From: Streptantibioticus rubrisoli
GTDB lineage: Bacteria; Actinomycetota; Actinomycetes; Streptomycetales; Streptomycetaceae
NCBI RefSeq assembly: GCF_024436055.1
Contig: NZ_JANFNH010000062.1
Coordinates: 1 to 38,362 of the forward strand
DNA: 38,362 bases
Direction: 5' to 3'
The notes beneath the pieces were generated by a model. That model made no database searches. It saw only the letters and a list, made by a program, of their open reading frames with translations, and was not told the origin of the DNA. This document shows positions 1 to 8,376 of the stretch, piece after piece; positions within the stretch are counted from its first letter, which is position 1; each line of letters begins with the position of its first letter. Made by a program: the position numbers and the translations under genes.

Positions 1-1
1 T

Positions 2-121
2 GTTTCGGTGGTCATAGCGTTAGGGAAACGCCCGGTTACATTCCGAACCCGGAAGCTAAGCCTTTCAGCGCCGATGGTACTGCAGGGGGGACCCTGTGGG
101 AGAGTAGGACACCGCCGAACA
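2..121 (+). rRNA. rrf: 5S ribosomal RNA
   Basis: The sequence has the typical actinobacterial 5S features: a 5' GTTTCGGTGG that pairs with the 3' CCGCCGAAC to form the terminal helix, the internal CCGAACCCGGAAG loop and the GGGAGAGTAGG segment. Only about one base precedes it, so the 16S and 23S genes of the same operon lie left of the window. The ends are accurate to a few bases. Confidence 0.96.
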
Positions 122-129
122 ATTCTTGT

Positions 130-176
130 AAAAGGGGCCTCTTCCCGGACCGTTCGTCCGGGAAGAGGCCCCTTTT
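130..176 (+). terminator. rRNA operon terminator
   Basis: A perfect 21-bp inverted repeat (arms 130-150 and 156-176, loop CGTTC) starts 9 bases after the 5S. The 3' arm ends in a run of T. This is a strong intrinsic terminator and it also insulates the next gene. Confidence 0.95.
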
Positions 177-367
177 TGTGTTCCCGGAGCCTCCCGGCAT
201 GCCGCTGACCGCGCCCCCTATGCGCTGGGCGCGCCCGCGCCCCGGTAAGGTCAAGACACATCGTCGCTACGTTCGTTCCCACGGCCTGCGTCACCCGCAT
301 GGACCAGACGGCGAGCGCCACTTACCGCTACTGACCGGTACCGGACTTACAACAGGAGGCACTGCGG

Positions 368-976
368 GTGGAGGTCCAGGAGACACGGGTGCAGACTGAC
401 CGGGTCCTCACCATCCCCAACATCCTCAGCATGGCGCGTCTGGTAGGTGTGCCGGTCTTCCTGTGGCTGATTCTCTGGCCGACGTTCGGCGGACCGAACT
501 GTGACGGCTGGGCCCTGCTGGTCCTGGCGCTGAGTGGGGTCAGCGACTACCTGGACGGCAAACTCGCCCGGCGGTGGAACCAGATCAGCAGCCTCGGCCG
601 CATCCTCGACCCGGCGGCCGACCGGCTCTACGTTCTGTCCACCCTTGTCGGTCTGACGTGGCGGGAGATCCTGCCCTGGTGGCTGACCGGTGTGCTGGTC
701 GCCCGAGAGTTGATGTTGGGCGTGGCGGTGCTGGTCCTGCGCAAGCACGGCTACGGCCCACCGCAGGTGAACTTTCTGGGTAAAGCGGCAACTTTCAACC
801 TCATGTACGCCTTCCCGCTGCTGCTGCTGAGCGAGGGCAACGGGTGGTTGCACACAGTCGCTGCTATTTTCGGATGGGCGTTCGCCGGATGGGGTACAAC
901 GCTGTACTGGTGGGCAGGAATCCTCTACGTGGTTCAGGTCCGCCGACTCGTCAGGGCGGACGCCACGGCCGACTGA
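368..976 (+). CDS. CDP-alcohol phosphatidyltransferase (cardiolipin/PG synthase type)
   Basis: This 202-residue membrane enzyme should transfer a phosphatidyl group from CDP-diacylglycerol to an alcohol. The family signature D-x2-DG-x2-AR-x8-G-x3-D-x3-D is intact at D60, D63, G64, A67, R68, G77, D81 and D85, and hydrophobic segments flank it. A protein of this type at the same place in Streptomyces coelicolor was described as a eukaryote-type cardiolipin synthase, and the mycobacterial counterpart at this locus is called PgsA2. Phosphatidylglycerol or another alcohol as acceptor cannot be excluded from sequence. The GTG start at 368 follows AGGAGG at 354-359. It is the first gene of the rightward block and lies just after the rRNA terminator. 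Confidence 0.9.
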   Translation: MEVQETRVQTDRVLTIPNILSMARLVGVPVFLWLILWPTFGGPNCDGWALLVLALSGVSDYLDGKLARRWNQISSLGRILDPAADRLYVLSTLVGLTWREILPWWLTGVLVARELMLGVAVLVLRKHGYGPPQVNFLGKAATFNLMYAFPLLLLSEGNGWLHTVAAIFGWAFAGWGTTLYWWAGILYVVQVRRLVRADATAD

Positions 977-1113
977 GCCCGCGTACCCGGCAGGCGCACA
1001 CGAGGCCGGGTGACCGAGCGCGGGTTCAACGCCGAGAAAGCGATGGATCCACGGGTCATCTGGACGGGTGAAGTCGGTGAGAATGTCGTCTCTTCGAGGA
1101 GGACGCTTCCGAC

Positions 1114-3609
1114 ATGAAGGCCGTCGTGATGGCCGGTGGCGAAGGTACGCGCCTTCGCCCGATGACCTCCAGCATGCCCAAGCCGCTCCTGCCGGTGGTG
1201 AACCGGCCGATCATGGAGCATGTGCTGCGGCTGCTCAAGCGGCATGGTCTGAACGAGACCGTGGTGACGGTGCAATTCCTGGCGTCGCTGGTCAAGAACT
1301 ACTTCGGCGACGGCGAGGAACTGGGCATGGATCTGACCTATGCCCATGAGGAGAAGCCACTCGGCACCGCGGGGAGCGTCAAGAACGCGGAGGAGGCGCT
1401 CAGAGACGATGCGTTCCTGGTCATCTCAGGAGACGCCCTGACCGATTTCGACCTGACCGAACTCATCAACTTCCATCGGGAAAAGGGCGCGCTCGTCACC
1501 GTGTGTCTGACCCGGGTGCCGAATCCGCTGGAATTCGGCATCACGATTGTTGACGACGAGGGCAAGGTCGAGCGCTTCCTGGAGAAGCCGACCTGGGGCC
1601 AGGTCTTCTCGGACACCGTGAACACCGGCATCTACGTGATGGAACCGGAAGTGTTCGACTACGTCGAGCCGGACGTACCGGTGGACTGGTCAGGGGATGT
1701 CTTCCCGCAGCTGATGAAGGAAGGCAAGCCCATTTACGGCTTCATCGCCGAGGGCTACTGGGAGGACGTCGGTACCCACGAGAGCTACGTCAAGGCCCAG
1801 GCGGACGTTCTCGAAGGCCGGGTCGACGTGGAGATCGAAGGGTTCGAGATCTCTCCCGGTGTATGGGCAGCCGAAGGCGCGGAAGTGCATCCCGACGCCG
1901 TATTGCGCGGACCGCTCTACATCGGTGACTACGCCAAGGTGGAGGCCGGTGCGGAAATCCGCGAGCACACGGTCATCGGCTCGAACGTCGTGGTGAAGAG
2001 CGGCGCGTTCCTGCACAAGGCGGTGGTGCAGGACAACGTCTACATCGGCCCGCAGACGAATCTGCGCGGCTGTGTCGTCGGCAAGAACACCGATGTGATG
2101 CGTGCGGCGCGCATCGACGACGGTGCGGTCATCGGTGACGAGTGCCTGATCGGCGAGGAGTCGATCATCGCAGGCAACGTTCGGGTCTACCCGTTCAAGA
2201 CCATCGAGGCGGGCGCGTTCGTCAACACCTCGGTCATCTGGGAGTCCCGCGGCCAGGCGCACCTGTTCGGCGCGCGTGGTGTCTCCGGGATCCTGAACGT
2301 GGAGATCACTCCGGAGCTCGCGGTACGGCTGGCGGGTGCCTATGCCACCACTCTGAAGAAGGGGTCCACGGTCACCACGGCCCGCGACCACTCCCGTGGC
2401 GCACGGGCGCTGAAACGTGCCGTCATCTCCGCGTTGCAGGCCAGCGCCATCGACGTGCGCGACTTGGAGAACGTGCCGATGCCGGTGGCCCGGCAGCAGA
2501 CAGCGCGCGGAAGCGCGGGCGGGGTGATGATCCGAACCACACCGGGCGTGCCGGACTCCGTCGACATCATGTTCTTTGACGAGCGGGGCGCGGACCTCTC
2601 GCAGGCCGGGCAGCGCAAGCTCGACCGGGTGTTCGCGCGCCAGGAGTACCGTCGGGCGTTCCCGGGTGAGATTGGCGATCTGACCTTCCCGTCCAGCGTC
2701 TTCGACTCGTACACCGGCGCGCTGCTGAGGGCGGTGGACACCACCGGGGTGCGCGAGGCGGGGCTGAAGGTCGTGGTGGACGCCGCGCATGGCAGCGCCG
2801 GGATCGTGCTGCCGAACCTGCTCGGCCGCCTCGGCGTCGACTCACTGACCATCAACCCCGGCCTGGACGAAGCCCGGCCGACCGAGACCGCGGACGAGCG
2901 CAGGTCGGGGCTGATCCGGCTGGGCGAGATCGTGGCTTCGGCCAGGGCCGCCTTCGGGGTGCGCTTCGACCCGGTCGGTGAGCGGATCTCGCTGGTGGAC
3001 GAGCGCGGCAGGATCGTGGAGGACGACCGCGCGCTGCTGGTCATGCTGGACCTGGTCGCGGCCGAGCGGCGCAGCGGTCGGGTGGCCCTGCCAGTGACCA
3101 CGACCAGGATCGCCGAACAGGTCGCCGCGTACCACGGCACGCAGGTGGAGTGGACCACCACCTCGCCGGACGACCTGACCCGGGTCTGCCGGGCGGAGTC
3201 CACGATCTTCGGCGGTGATGGGCGCGGGGGTCTGATCATCCCGGAGTTCAGCAGCGTCTTCGACGGCGCCGCCGCCTTCGTGCGATTGGTCGGCCTGGTC
3301 GCCCGCACCCAGCTCACGCTCAGCCAGATCGACGCGCGGATTCCGCGGGCGCACGTGCTCAAACGGGATCTGGCCACGCCGTGGGCGGTCAAGGGCATGG
3401 TCATGCGACGGGTCGTGGAGGAGGCGGGCGACCGCTTCGTCGACACCACCGACGGTGTGCGGGTGGTGGAGCCGGACGGCCGCTGGGTGCTGGTGTTGCC
3501 CGACCCGGCCGAGGCGGTGACCCGGCTGTGGGCGGAAGGGCCGGACGACACCTCCGCGCAAGCGCTGCTGGACGAGTGGTCCGCCGTGGTGGACAGCGCC
3601 GGACGCTGA
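1114..3609 (+). CDS. Mannose-1-phosphate guanylyltransferase fused to a degenerate phosphomannomutase domain
   Basis: This 831-residue protein has three parts. Residues 1-240 are a sugar-nucleotide transferase with the signature [11 protein letters not shown] and PKP at 22-24. Residues 245-370 carry left-handed beta-helix hexapeptide repeats. Residues 380-831 have the phosphohexomutase fold. The first part should make GDP-mannose from mannose 1-phosphate and GTP for mannolipids and glycans. The mutase part has lost its active-site loops: the phosphoserine loop reads RTTP at 474-477 instead of ASHNP, the metal loop DPVGER at 619-624 instead of DGDxDR, the sugar loop GGDGRGG at 700-706 instead of GEMSGH, and the phosphate loop [10 protein letters not shown] at 795-804 instead of RPSGTEP. 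It is probably non-catalytic. The start has GAGGAGG ten bases upstream. Confidence 0.92.
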   Translation: MKAVVMAGGEGTRLRPMTSSMPKPLLPVVNRPIMEHVLRLLKRHGLNETVVTVQFLASLVKNYFGDGEELGMDLTYAHEEKPLGTAGSVKNAEEALRDDAFLVISGDALTDFDLTELINFHREKGALVTVCLTRVPNPLEFGITIVDDEGKVERFLEKPTWGQVFSDTVNTGIYVMEPEVFDYVEPDVPVDWSGDVFPQLMKEGKPIYGFIAEGYWEDVGTHESYVKAQADVLEGRVDVEIEGFEISPGVWAAEGAEVHPDAVLRGPLYIGDYAKVEAGAEIREHTVIGSNVVVKSGAFLHKAVVQDNVYIGPQTNLRGCVVGKNTDVMRAARIDDGAVIGDECLIGEESIIAGNVRVYPFKTIEAGAFVNTSVIWESRGQAHLFGARGVSGILNVEITPELAVRLAGAYATTLKKGSTVTTARDHSRGARALKRAVISALQASAIDVRDLENVPMPVARQQTARGSAGGVMIRTTPGVPDSVDIMFFDERGADLSQAGQRKLDRVFARQEYRRAFPGEIGDLTFPSSVFDSYTGALLRAVDTTGVREAGLKVVVDAAHGSAGIVLPNLLGRLGVDSLTINPGLDEARPTETADERRSGLIRLGEIVASARAAFGVRFDPVGERISLVDERGRIVEDDRALLVMLDLVAAERRSGRVALPVTTTRIAEQVAAYHGTQVEWTTTSPDDLTRVCRAESTIFGGDGRGGLIIPEFSSVFDGAAAFVRLVGLVARTQLTLSQIDARIPRAHVLKRDLATPWAVKGMVMRRVVEEAGDRFVDTTDGVRVVEPDGRWVLVLPDPAEAVTRLWAEGPDDTSAQALLDEWSAVVDSAGR

Positions 3610-3616
3610 TCCGCGG

Positions 3617-3666
3617 GGTACCGCACGCGGTCGCCGCTGCACCTGGGCGGCGAGGCGTGCGGTACC
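3617..3666 (+). terminator. Hairpin terminator after the guanylyltransferase gene
   Basis: A two-tier hairpin starts 7 bases after the stop codon. The outer arms GGTACCGCACGC (3617-3628) and GCGTGCGGTACC (3655-3666) match perfectly, and the inner arms TCGCCGC (3631-3637) and GCGGCGA (3647-3653) also pair. There is no T-run, as is common in Streptomyces. Confidence 0.8.
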
Positions 3667-3718
3667 GGTACGTGTGGGGATCGTCGCCGCGCGTGTGCGC
3701 GGCCGGGCTGACGGGGAG

Positions 3719-3749
3719 TCGAACGGCGCGTCGTACGGGGGCCGTTCGA
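3719..3749. promoter_or_regulatory. Inverted repeat upstream of the DUF881 trio
   Basis: Perfect 9-bp arms TCGAACGGC (3719-3727) and GCCGTTCGA (3741-3749) are separated by 13 bases. The repeat lies 34 bases before the chosen DUF881 start, in the only gap that can hold the promoter of the trio, so it could be an operator or a 5' UTR hairpin. No convincing -10/-35 pair was seen. Confidence 0.4.
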
Positions 3750-3782
3750 GAAGTGTCGGTGCGACGTGCGACGATGTGCGGC

Positions 3783-4691
3783 ATGCCGCAGCAGCCCCCC
3801 GTTCGGAGCACCTCCACGCCGTCCCCGCGCCGTGATGCCTCCATGTCGCTGCTGACCAACATCATGGAACACAGCCTGGACGACGGTTACGCGCAGGCCG
3901 CGGCCCGCCGTGGTGAGACCGGGCGCTCCCGGTTGCCGCGTACCACCCGTGGCCGGGCCGTGTTCGCGGCGGGGCTGGTGGTCGTCGCCCTGGTGATCAC
4001 CCTCGGCGCCGCCCAGGCGCGGTACTCCGCGCCCACGGTGGCCAAGGAGCGCCAGGAGCTGATCGACAGGATCGGCAGCGAGAGCCGTGACACCGACCAG
4101 TTGCAGAAGGACGTGAACTCCCTGCGCGGCCAGGTCGAGGCGGAACAGCGGGACGCGCTGCCGCAGCACGGCGGGGACGACGCGGATCTGATGAGCCTGC
4201 TCTCCGGTGCGACGGCGGTCACCGGACCCGGTGTCCAACTTGTTGTGGACGACGCCAAGGAGGCCTCTGGTGGGAGCGGTTCCGGGCCGCGGGAGACCAG
4301 CGGCTTCTCGGACACCGGACGGGTTCGCGACCGTGACCTGCAGCGGGTGGTCAACGGACTGTGGCAGTCCGGTGCCGAGGCGGTGGCCGTCAACGGGCAG
4401 CGGCTGACCGCGTTGTCCGCGATCCGCGCGGCGGGTGAGGCGATACTGGTCGACAACAAGCCGCTGGTGCCCCCGTACACCGTGCTCGCGATCGGCGACG
4501 GGCCGCGGCTGAGCACGTCCTTCCAGGGCGGCCCGGACGGTCAGTACCTGCGAGTGTTGCAGCAGAACTACGGCATCCGTACCAGCATTTCGGTCAAGGA
4601 CGAGGTGCGGCTGCCCGCCGCCCCGAGCGTGGCGGTGCGCATCGCGACGCCGGTCGCGGGTGCCGCGCAGACAGGGAAGGGCAAGCAGTGA
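3783..4691 (+). CDS. DUF881 membrane protein (first copy)
   Basis: The 302-residue protein belongs to the DUF881 family and corresponds by position to mycobacterial Rv1823. It has a cytoplasmic N-terminus, one membrane segment at about residues 59-78, a coiled coil at about 85-120, and the extracytoplasmic DUF881 domain with the family's TGPGVQL and SGAEAVAVNGQRL motifs. The molecular function is not known. The start was placed at ATG 3783 because MPQQPP followed by MSLLTNIMEHSLDDGY matches the usual family N-terminus. No good ribosome-binding site is visible, and the ATG at 3774 is possible. The stop overlaps the next start by 4 bases (GTGA), so the two are translationally coupled. Confidence 0.85.
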   Translation: MPQQPPVRSTSTPSPRRDASMSLLTNIMEHSLDDGYAQAAARRGETGRSRLPRTTRGRAVFAAGLVVVALVITLGAAQARYSAPTVAKERQELIDRIGSESRDTDQLQKDVNSLRGQVEAEQRDALPQHGGDDADLMSLLSGATAVTGPGVQLVVDDAKEASGGSGSGPRETSGFSDTGRVRDRDLQRVVNGLWQSGAEAVAVNGQRLTALSAIRAAGEAILVDNKPLVPPYTVLAIGDGPRLSTSFQGGPDGQYLRVLQQNYGIRTSISVKDEVRLPAAPSVAVRIATPVAGAAQTGKGKQ

Positions 4692-5020
4692 TCGCGGTTT
4701 TGGGGCTCGTCGTCGGAGTGGTGGTGGGGCTGGTGCTGCGGCCCGTTGTGCCGTCGGCGGTGGAGCCCTATCTGCCGATCGCCGTGGTCGCGGCGCTGGA
4801 CGCGGTGTTCGGCGGGGTGCGCGCGATGCTCGACGGGATCTTCGACGACAAGGTCTTCGTGGTGTCGTTCCTGTCGAACGTCGTGGTCGCCGCGTTGATC
4901 GTGTTCCTCGGTGACAAGCTCGGCGTCGGTGCCCAGTTGTCCACCGGTGTGGTCGTGGTGCTCGGTATCCGTATCTTCTCCAACGCCGCGGCCATTCGCC
5001 GCCATGTGTTCCGGGCGTGA
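4688..5020 (+). CDS. sbp: Small basic protein Sbp (DUF1290)
   Basis: This 110-residue integral membrane protein of the Sbp/DUF1290 family has about three hydrophobic segments, roughly residues 1-20, 24-45 and 55-100. Its family hallmark is the AALDAVFGGVRAML stretch followed by F-D-D-K-V-F. The family is almost always found between two DUF881 genes, as here, and is linked to the cell envelope and division, but no reaction is known. The GTG start overlaps the upstream stop in the sequence GTGA. The next gene begins 8 bases downstream, so the three form one operon. Confidence 0.88.
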   Translation: MIAVLGLVVGVVVGLVLRPVVPSAVEPYLPIAVVAALDAVFGGVRAMLDGIFDDKVFVVSFLSNVVVAALIVFLGDKLGVGAQLSTGVVVVLGIRIFSNAAAIRRHVFRA

Positions 5021-5027
5021 GGCGGCG

Positions 5028-5876
5028 ATGAGCGACAACGAGCAGCCGGAGGAAGAACCGAAGCGCCAGCCGCTGCCGGCGGAGTCGGCGTCCGGGAACA
5101 CGCAGAGCCCGCCGCCGGAAGCTGAAGCCACGTCAGGTGATGAGGGGGCCGTCCAACCCACCGGTCTGCAGCGGCTGATGAGGGGACTGTGGCCGCCGCG
5201 CTTCACCCGTGCCCAACTCATCTTCGCCGTGCTGCTGTTCGCGCTCGGCCTGGGCCTGGCCATCCAGGTGCGCACCGCCAGCGACAACGGTGTGCTGCGC
5301 GGCGCCCGCCAGGAGGACCTGGTGCGGATCCTGTCCGAACTCGACGCCAGGACGCAGCGGCTGGAGGACGAAAAGCGCGGACTGGACAACCAGCGCACCG
5401 AGTTGCAGAGCAGCTCGAACCAGGCCGCCGAGGCGCAGAAGCAGACCCAGCAGAAAGCCCAGCAACTCGGCGTACTGGCGGGCACGGTGGCCGTCCAGGG
5501 CCCCGGGATCACGCTGACCATCCGCCCGTCCGCCGGCGCGGTCTCGGCGGACGAACTGCTGGACACGCTCCAGGAACTGCGCGCCGCGGGGGCGGAGGCG
5601 GTGCAGATCAACGACGTACGGGCGGTGGCGGGTACGTACTTCACGGACGCCGGGGGCGGGGTGTCGGTCGACGGGCACCAACTGTCGCCACCGTATGTGT
5701 TCAAGGTCATCGGCAATCCGCCTGACCTGCAACCGGCGTTGAACATCCCCGGCGGCGTGGTCCAGACCTTGCAGAAGGAGCAGGCTACGGTATCCGTTGT
5801 ACCGTCGCAGAAGATCGTCGTGGACGCCTTGCGATCCGTGAAACAGCCTGACTACGCTCGGTCGTCGGGCCAGTGA
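5028..5876 (+). CDS. DUF881 membrane protein (second copy)
   Basis: The 282-residue protein has an acidic, proline-rich cytoplasmic tail (1-45), one membrane segment (about 63-81), a glutamine-rich coiled coil (about 95-150) and a C-terminal DUF881 domain with VQGPGITLTI and GAEAVQINDVRA. It corresponds by order to Rv1825. It is related to the first DUF881 copy but differs in its cytoplasmic part, so the two may form a heteromeric membrane assembly with Sbp; that is inference. The ATG at 5028 is the first in-frame start after the Sbp stop. In mycobacteria gcvH comes next. Here 190 bases without a gene separate it from the FHA gene. Confidence 0.85.
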   Translation: MSDNEQPEEEPKRQPLPAESASGNTQSPPPEAEATSGDEGAVQPTGLQRLMRGLWPPRFTRAQLIFAVLLFALGLGLAIQVRTASDNGVLRGARQEDLVRILSELDARTQRLEDEKRGLDNQRTELQSSSNQAAEAQKQTQQKAQQLGVLAGTVAVQGPGITLTIRPSAGAVSADELLDTLQELRAAGAEAVQINDVRAVAGTYFTDAGGGVSVDGHQLSPPYVFKVIGNPPDLQPALNIPGGVVQTLQKEQATVSVVPSQKIVVDALRSVKQPDYARSSGQ

Positions 5877-6066
5877 GGCGGGGGGACATGGAGCGCAGCT
5901 GGGGAGGGGTGGACAGCGCGAGGGGTCGGCGCACCAATGGGGTGGTGCGTGGTGGAAACTGTGGAGTGACCTGGTTCGTTGTCTGGATGACCGGAACGGC
6001 CGGTCGGTGTTGCGAGGGTTCGTCCTGCCCCACGGGCGGGTCTGTTTCGTTCAAGGGGAATCGCCC

Positions 6067-6915
6067 GTGAAGTTGTTTGAGAAGTTGTTCGGCAGGCGCG
6101 CACGGCAGGCTGGTGACCCGGCTACGGCGCGTCACCGGGCGCCCCGCCAGGCGCAGGGTGAGGGGACGGGCCAGGAGCGCCCGCTTTTCCGGGATGAGTC
6201 GGTTGCTCCGGGTGGCGACATTTCGGGCGGCCATGGGCCGGTATCTGTTGACCCTGCCGCCTCGGGCCGCATAGGTTTCCAGGAACCATCGACCTCAGGT
6301 ATGGGTGGAGGGTTTTCCTCCGATCCGTACGCGTCGAACGTTCCCGCGGGCCAGCCGCGGCAGGAGGCTCAGCCCATGGCGTCCTTGCCGGTGTGTACGA
6401 GGTGTGGACACCAGAACGCGGAGGCGAGCCGCTTCTGCTCCAACTGCGGTGCGCCGCTGCGCGGCGGTGCCGCGGCGGAGCGCTCCTCCGAGACCACGTC
6501 CACCATCTCGATCTCCGGCCTGGAGGCCTACGAGGCGGAGGCGACCGGCCAGACCGCGCTGCCGTGGCTGTCCCCGGAGGTGCAGTCCGCGGTGGAGGCG
6601 CTGCCGCTCGGCTCGGCGCTGCTGGTGGTCAAGCGCGGCCCCAACTCCGGCAGCCGGTTCCTGCTGGACAGCGAGGTCACCACGGCCGGCCGGCACCCGC
6701 AGAGCGACATCTTCCTGGACGACGTGACGGTCTCGCGGCGGCACGTCGAGTTCCGCAGGGGCCCCGACGGCAGCTTCGGCGTGGCCGATGTCGGCAGCCT
6801 CAACGGGACGTATGTGAACCGTGAGCCGATCGACTCCGTCGTGCTCAACAACGGGGACGAAGTGCAGATCGGCAAGTACCGGCTGGTCTTCTACACGAGC
6901 CAGCGGAGCTACTGA
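6067..6915 (+). CDS. garA: GarA-like FHA protein with N-terminal extension and zinc ribbon
   Basis: The C-terminal ~95 residues form an FHA phosphothreonine-binding domain with G208-R209, the S223-R-R-H226 core and G243-S-L-N-G-T248. Upstream lies E142-T-T-S145, the motif that PknB and PknG phosphorylate in mycobacterial GarA and whose modification makes GarA bind its own FHA domain. The known GarA role is control of 2-oxoglutarate and glutamate enzymes. Unlike mycobacterial GarA, this 282-residue protein has a long polar N-terminus and a zinc ribbon (C110, C113, C124, C127) before the phosphosite. The GTG start follows AAGGGGAA at about 6053-6060. A short inverted repeat GACCGG/CCGGTC sits at 5989-6005. 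Confidence 0.9.
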   Translation: MKLFEKLFGRRARQAGDPATARHRAPRQAQGEGTGQERPLFRDESVAPGGDISGGHGPVSVDPAASGRIGFQEPSTSGMGGGFSSDPYASNVPAGQPRQEAQPMASLPVCTRCGHQNAEASRFCSNCGAPLRGGAAAERSSETTSTISISGLEAYEAEATGQTALPWLSPEVQSAVEALPLGSALLVVKRGPNSGSRFLLDSEVTTAGRHPQSDIFLDDVTVSRRHVEFRRGPDGSFGVADVGSLNGTYVNREPIDSVVLNNGDEVQIGKYRLVFYTSQRSY

Positions 6916-6941
6916 CCCGCACACCCGCAAGGGGAAGGTTC

Positions 6942-7676
6942 ATGCTTCGTACACCGCCGGGCGGTGCCGGAAACGGCACCGCCGCCACGGACGGACGGCT
7001 GATGAGCATCGGCGCGGTGCTCGCGCTGCTGCGCGACGAGTTTCCCGAGGTCACCATCTCCAAGATCCGCTTCCTGGAGGCGGAGGGCCTGGTGGAGCCG
7101 CAGCGCACCCCGTCCGGGTACCGCAAGTTCGCGGTGCGCGATGTGGAACGGCTGGCTCAGGTGCTGCGGTTGCAACGCGACCACTACCTGCCGCTGAAGG
7201 TGATCAGGGAGTACCTTGACGCGCTGGACGCCGGGGAGCAGGTCGCCCTGCCGGGCCCGGCCGAGCCGGTGGACCTGCTGGAGGCGGGTGCGGAGCAGCC
7301 CGGCGGCGGGTCGCGGATCGGCCGGGAGGAGTTGCTGGCCGCCTCCGGCGTCGGCGAGGAGGCGCTGGGCGGCTGGGAGTCGTACGGCCTGATCGAGGCG
7401 GACGCGGACGGTGCGTACGACGCCGAGGCGGTCGCCATCGCCAAGCTCATCCGGGACCTGGGCAACTACGGGCTCGAACCGCGGCATCTGCGGGCCGTCA
7501 AGGCCGCCGCCGAGCGGCAGGTCAGCCTGGTGGAGCAGGTGGTCGCGCCGTTGCGTAGGCACCGCAACCCCCAGACCAGGGCGCATGCCGAGGCGACGGC
7601 GCGGGAGCTGGCCGCCTTGTCGGTGCGGCTGCACGCCGCACTCGTCCAGTCGGCGCTGCGGGTCCGGCAGATCTGA
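6942..7676 (+). CDS. ftsR: MerR-family regulator, FtsR/Rv1828 type
   Basis: The 244-residue protein begins with a winged-helix MerR domain (about residues 22-90) whose opening SIGAVLALLRDEFPEVTISK and the FLEAEGLVEPQR and QRDHYLPLKVIR segments match the Rv1828/FtsR group. A second helical domain (about 120-240) contains NYGLEPRHLRAVKAAAERQ. In Corynebacterium the orthologue FtsR acts on ftsZ. The DNA target here is not known. The ATG at 6942 has AAGGGGAAGG upstream. It starts 26 bases after the FHA stop, so cotranscription with the FHA gene is likely. The symbol rests on family and gene order. Confidence 0.85.
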   Translation: MLRTPPGGAGNGTAATDGRLMSIGAVLALLRDEFPEVTISKIRFLEAEGLVEPQRTPSGYRKFAVRDVERLAQVLRLQRDHYLPLKVIREYLDALDAGEQVALPGPAEPVDLLEAGAEQPGGGSRIGREELLAASGVGEEALGGWESYGLIEADADGAYDAEAVAIAKLIRDLGNYGLEPRHLRAVKAAAERQVSLVEQVVAPLRRHRNPQTRAHAEATARELAALSVRLHAALVQSALRVRQI

Positions 7677-7698
7677 CCGGGATCTGGCGGCGCATGGC

Positions 7699-7712
7699 TT
7701 ACCTGTTGGTAA
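7699..7712. promoter_or_regulatory. Palindrome TTACC-TGTT-GGTAA
   Basis: Perfect 5-bp arms with a 4-base spacer lie 23 bases after the ftsR stop and about 110 bases before the DUF151 start. A second GGTAACGGC occurs at 7803-7811, just before the DUF151 -10 element. A regulator site is plausible; the nearby MerR proteins are candidates only by position. Confidence 0.35.
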
Positions 7713-7812
7713 CGGCGTATGGCCTGGTCACCGGCGAACCGTTTCGGCCAGTGGGCGGCCGACGCGTCCCGAGGGCGGAATGCCCGACTACCCAAAGTCT
7801 TCGGTAACGGCC

Positions 7813-7825
7813 TAGGGTTGCTGTG
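7813..7825 (+). promoter_or_regulatory. Leaderless promoter of the DUF151 gene
   Basis: TAGGGT at 7813-7818 fits a -10 element, and the GTG start codon begins 7 bases after it, where transcription should begin. No Shine-Dalgarno sequence precedes the start, which fits leaderless translation. The -35 is weak. Confidence 0.5.
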
Positions 7826-8298
7826 TGAATGAGCTCGACGTCGTGGGTGTACGGGTGGAAATGCCCTCCAACCAGCCGATCGTGCTGCTGCGTGAAGTGG
7901 GCGGCGACCGGTACCTGCCCATCTGGATCGGACCGGGTGAGGCGACCGCGATCGCCTTCGCCCAGCAGGGCATGACGCCCGCGCGCCCGTTGACCCACGA
8001 CCTCTTCAAGGACGTTCTCGACGCGGTGGGCCAGCAGCTCACCGAGGTGCGGATCACGGACCTGAGGGAGGGCGTGTTCTACGCGGAGCTGGTGTTCGCC
8101 AGCGGGGTCGAGGTGAGCGCACGGCCGTCCGACGCCATAGCGCTCGCACTGCGCACCGGAACGCCGATCTTCGGTAGCGACGGTGTCCTGGACGACGCGG
8201 GGATCGCCATCCCCGACGAGCAGGAGGACGAGGTCGAGAAGTTCCGCGAGTTCCTCGACCAGATCTCGCCGGAGGACTTCGGCACCAGCAACCAGTGA
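7825..8298 (+). CDS. DUF151 bifunctional nuclease family protein
   Basis: This 157-residue protein is a full-length member of the BFN/DUF151 family and the counterpart of Rv1829. Visible hallmarks are LREVGGDRYLPIWIGPGEATAIAFAQQG-type residues at about 20-48, HDLFKDVL at about 58-65, and the SARPSDAIALALR motif at about 98-110. Plant and Thermotoga members have been linked to nuclease activity, but the role in actinobacteria is unsettled. An acidic tail follows the core. It sits between the two MerR regulators, as in mycobacteria. Confidence 0.9.
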   Translation: MNELDVVGVRVEMPSNQPIVLLREVGGDRYLPIWIGPGEATAIAFAQQGMTPARPLTHDLFKDVLDAVGQQLTEVRITDLREGVFYAELVFASGVEVSARPSDAIALALRTGTPIFGSDGVLDDAGIAIPDEQEDEVEKFREFLDQISPEDFGTSNQ

Positions 8299-8376
8299 CC
8301 AGCCCGAGGCAGTTCAGGGCATTCGGCTAGCCTTTCCCGCGGAACGGGCACGCGAAACCACTCTTGGGGTGGAAAT

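Noticed and set aside
347-853. 168-codon minus-strand frame opposite the CDP-alcohol phosphatidyltransferase
   Set aside because: Low-complexity Gln/Arg-rich shadow of a gene with a perfect family signature.
2340-4238. 632-codon minus-strand frame across the guanylyltransferase and DUF881 genes
   Set aside because: It crosses two well-supported rightward genes and the terminator between them, and is Ser/Arg-rich without motifs.
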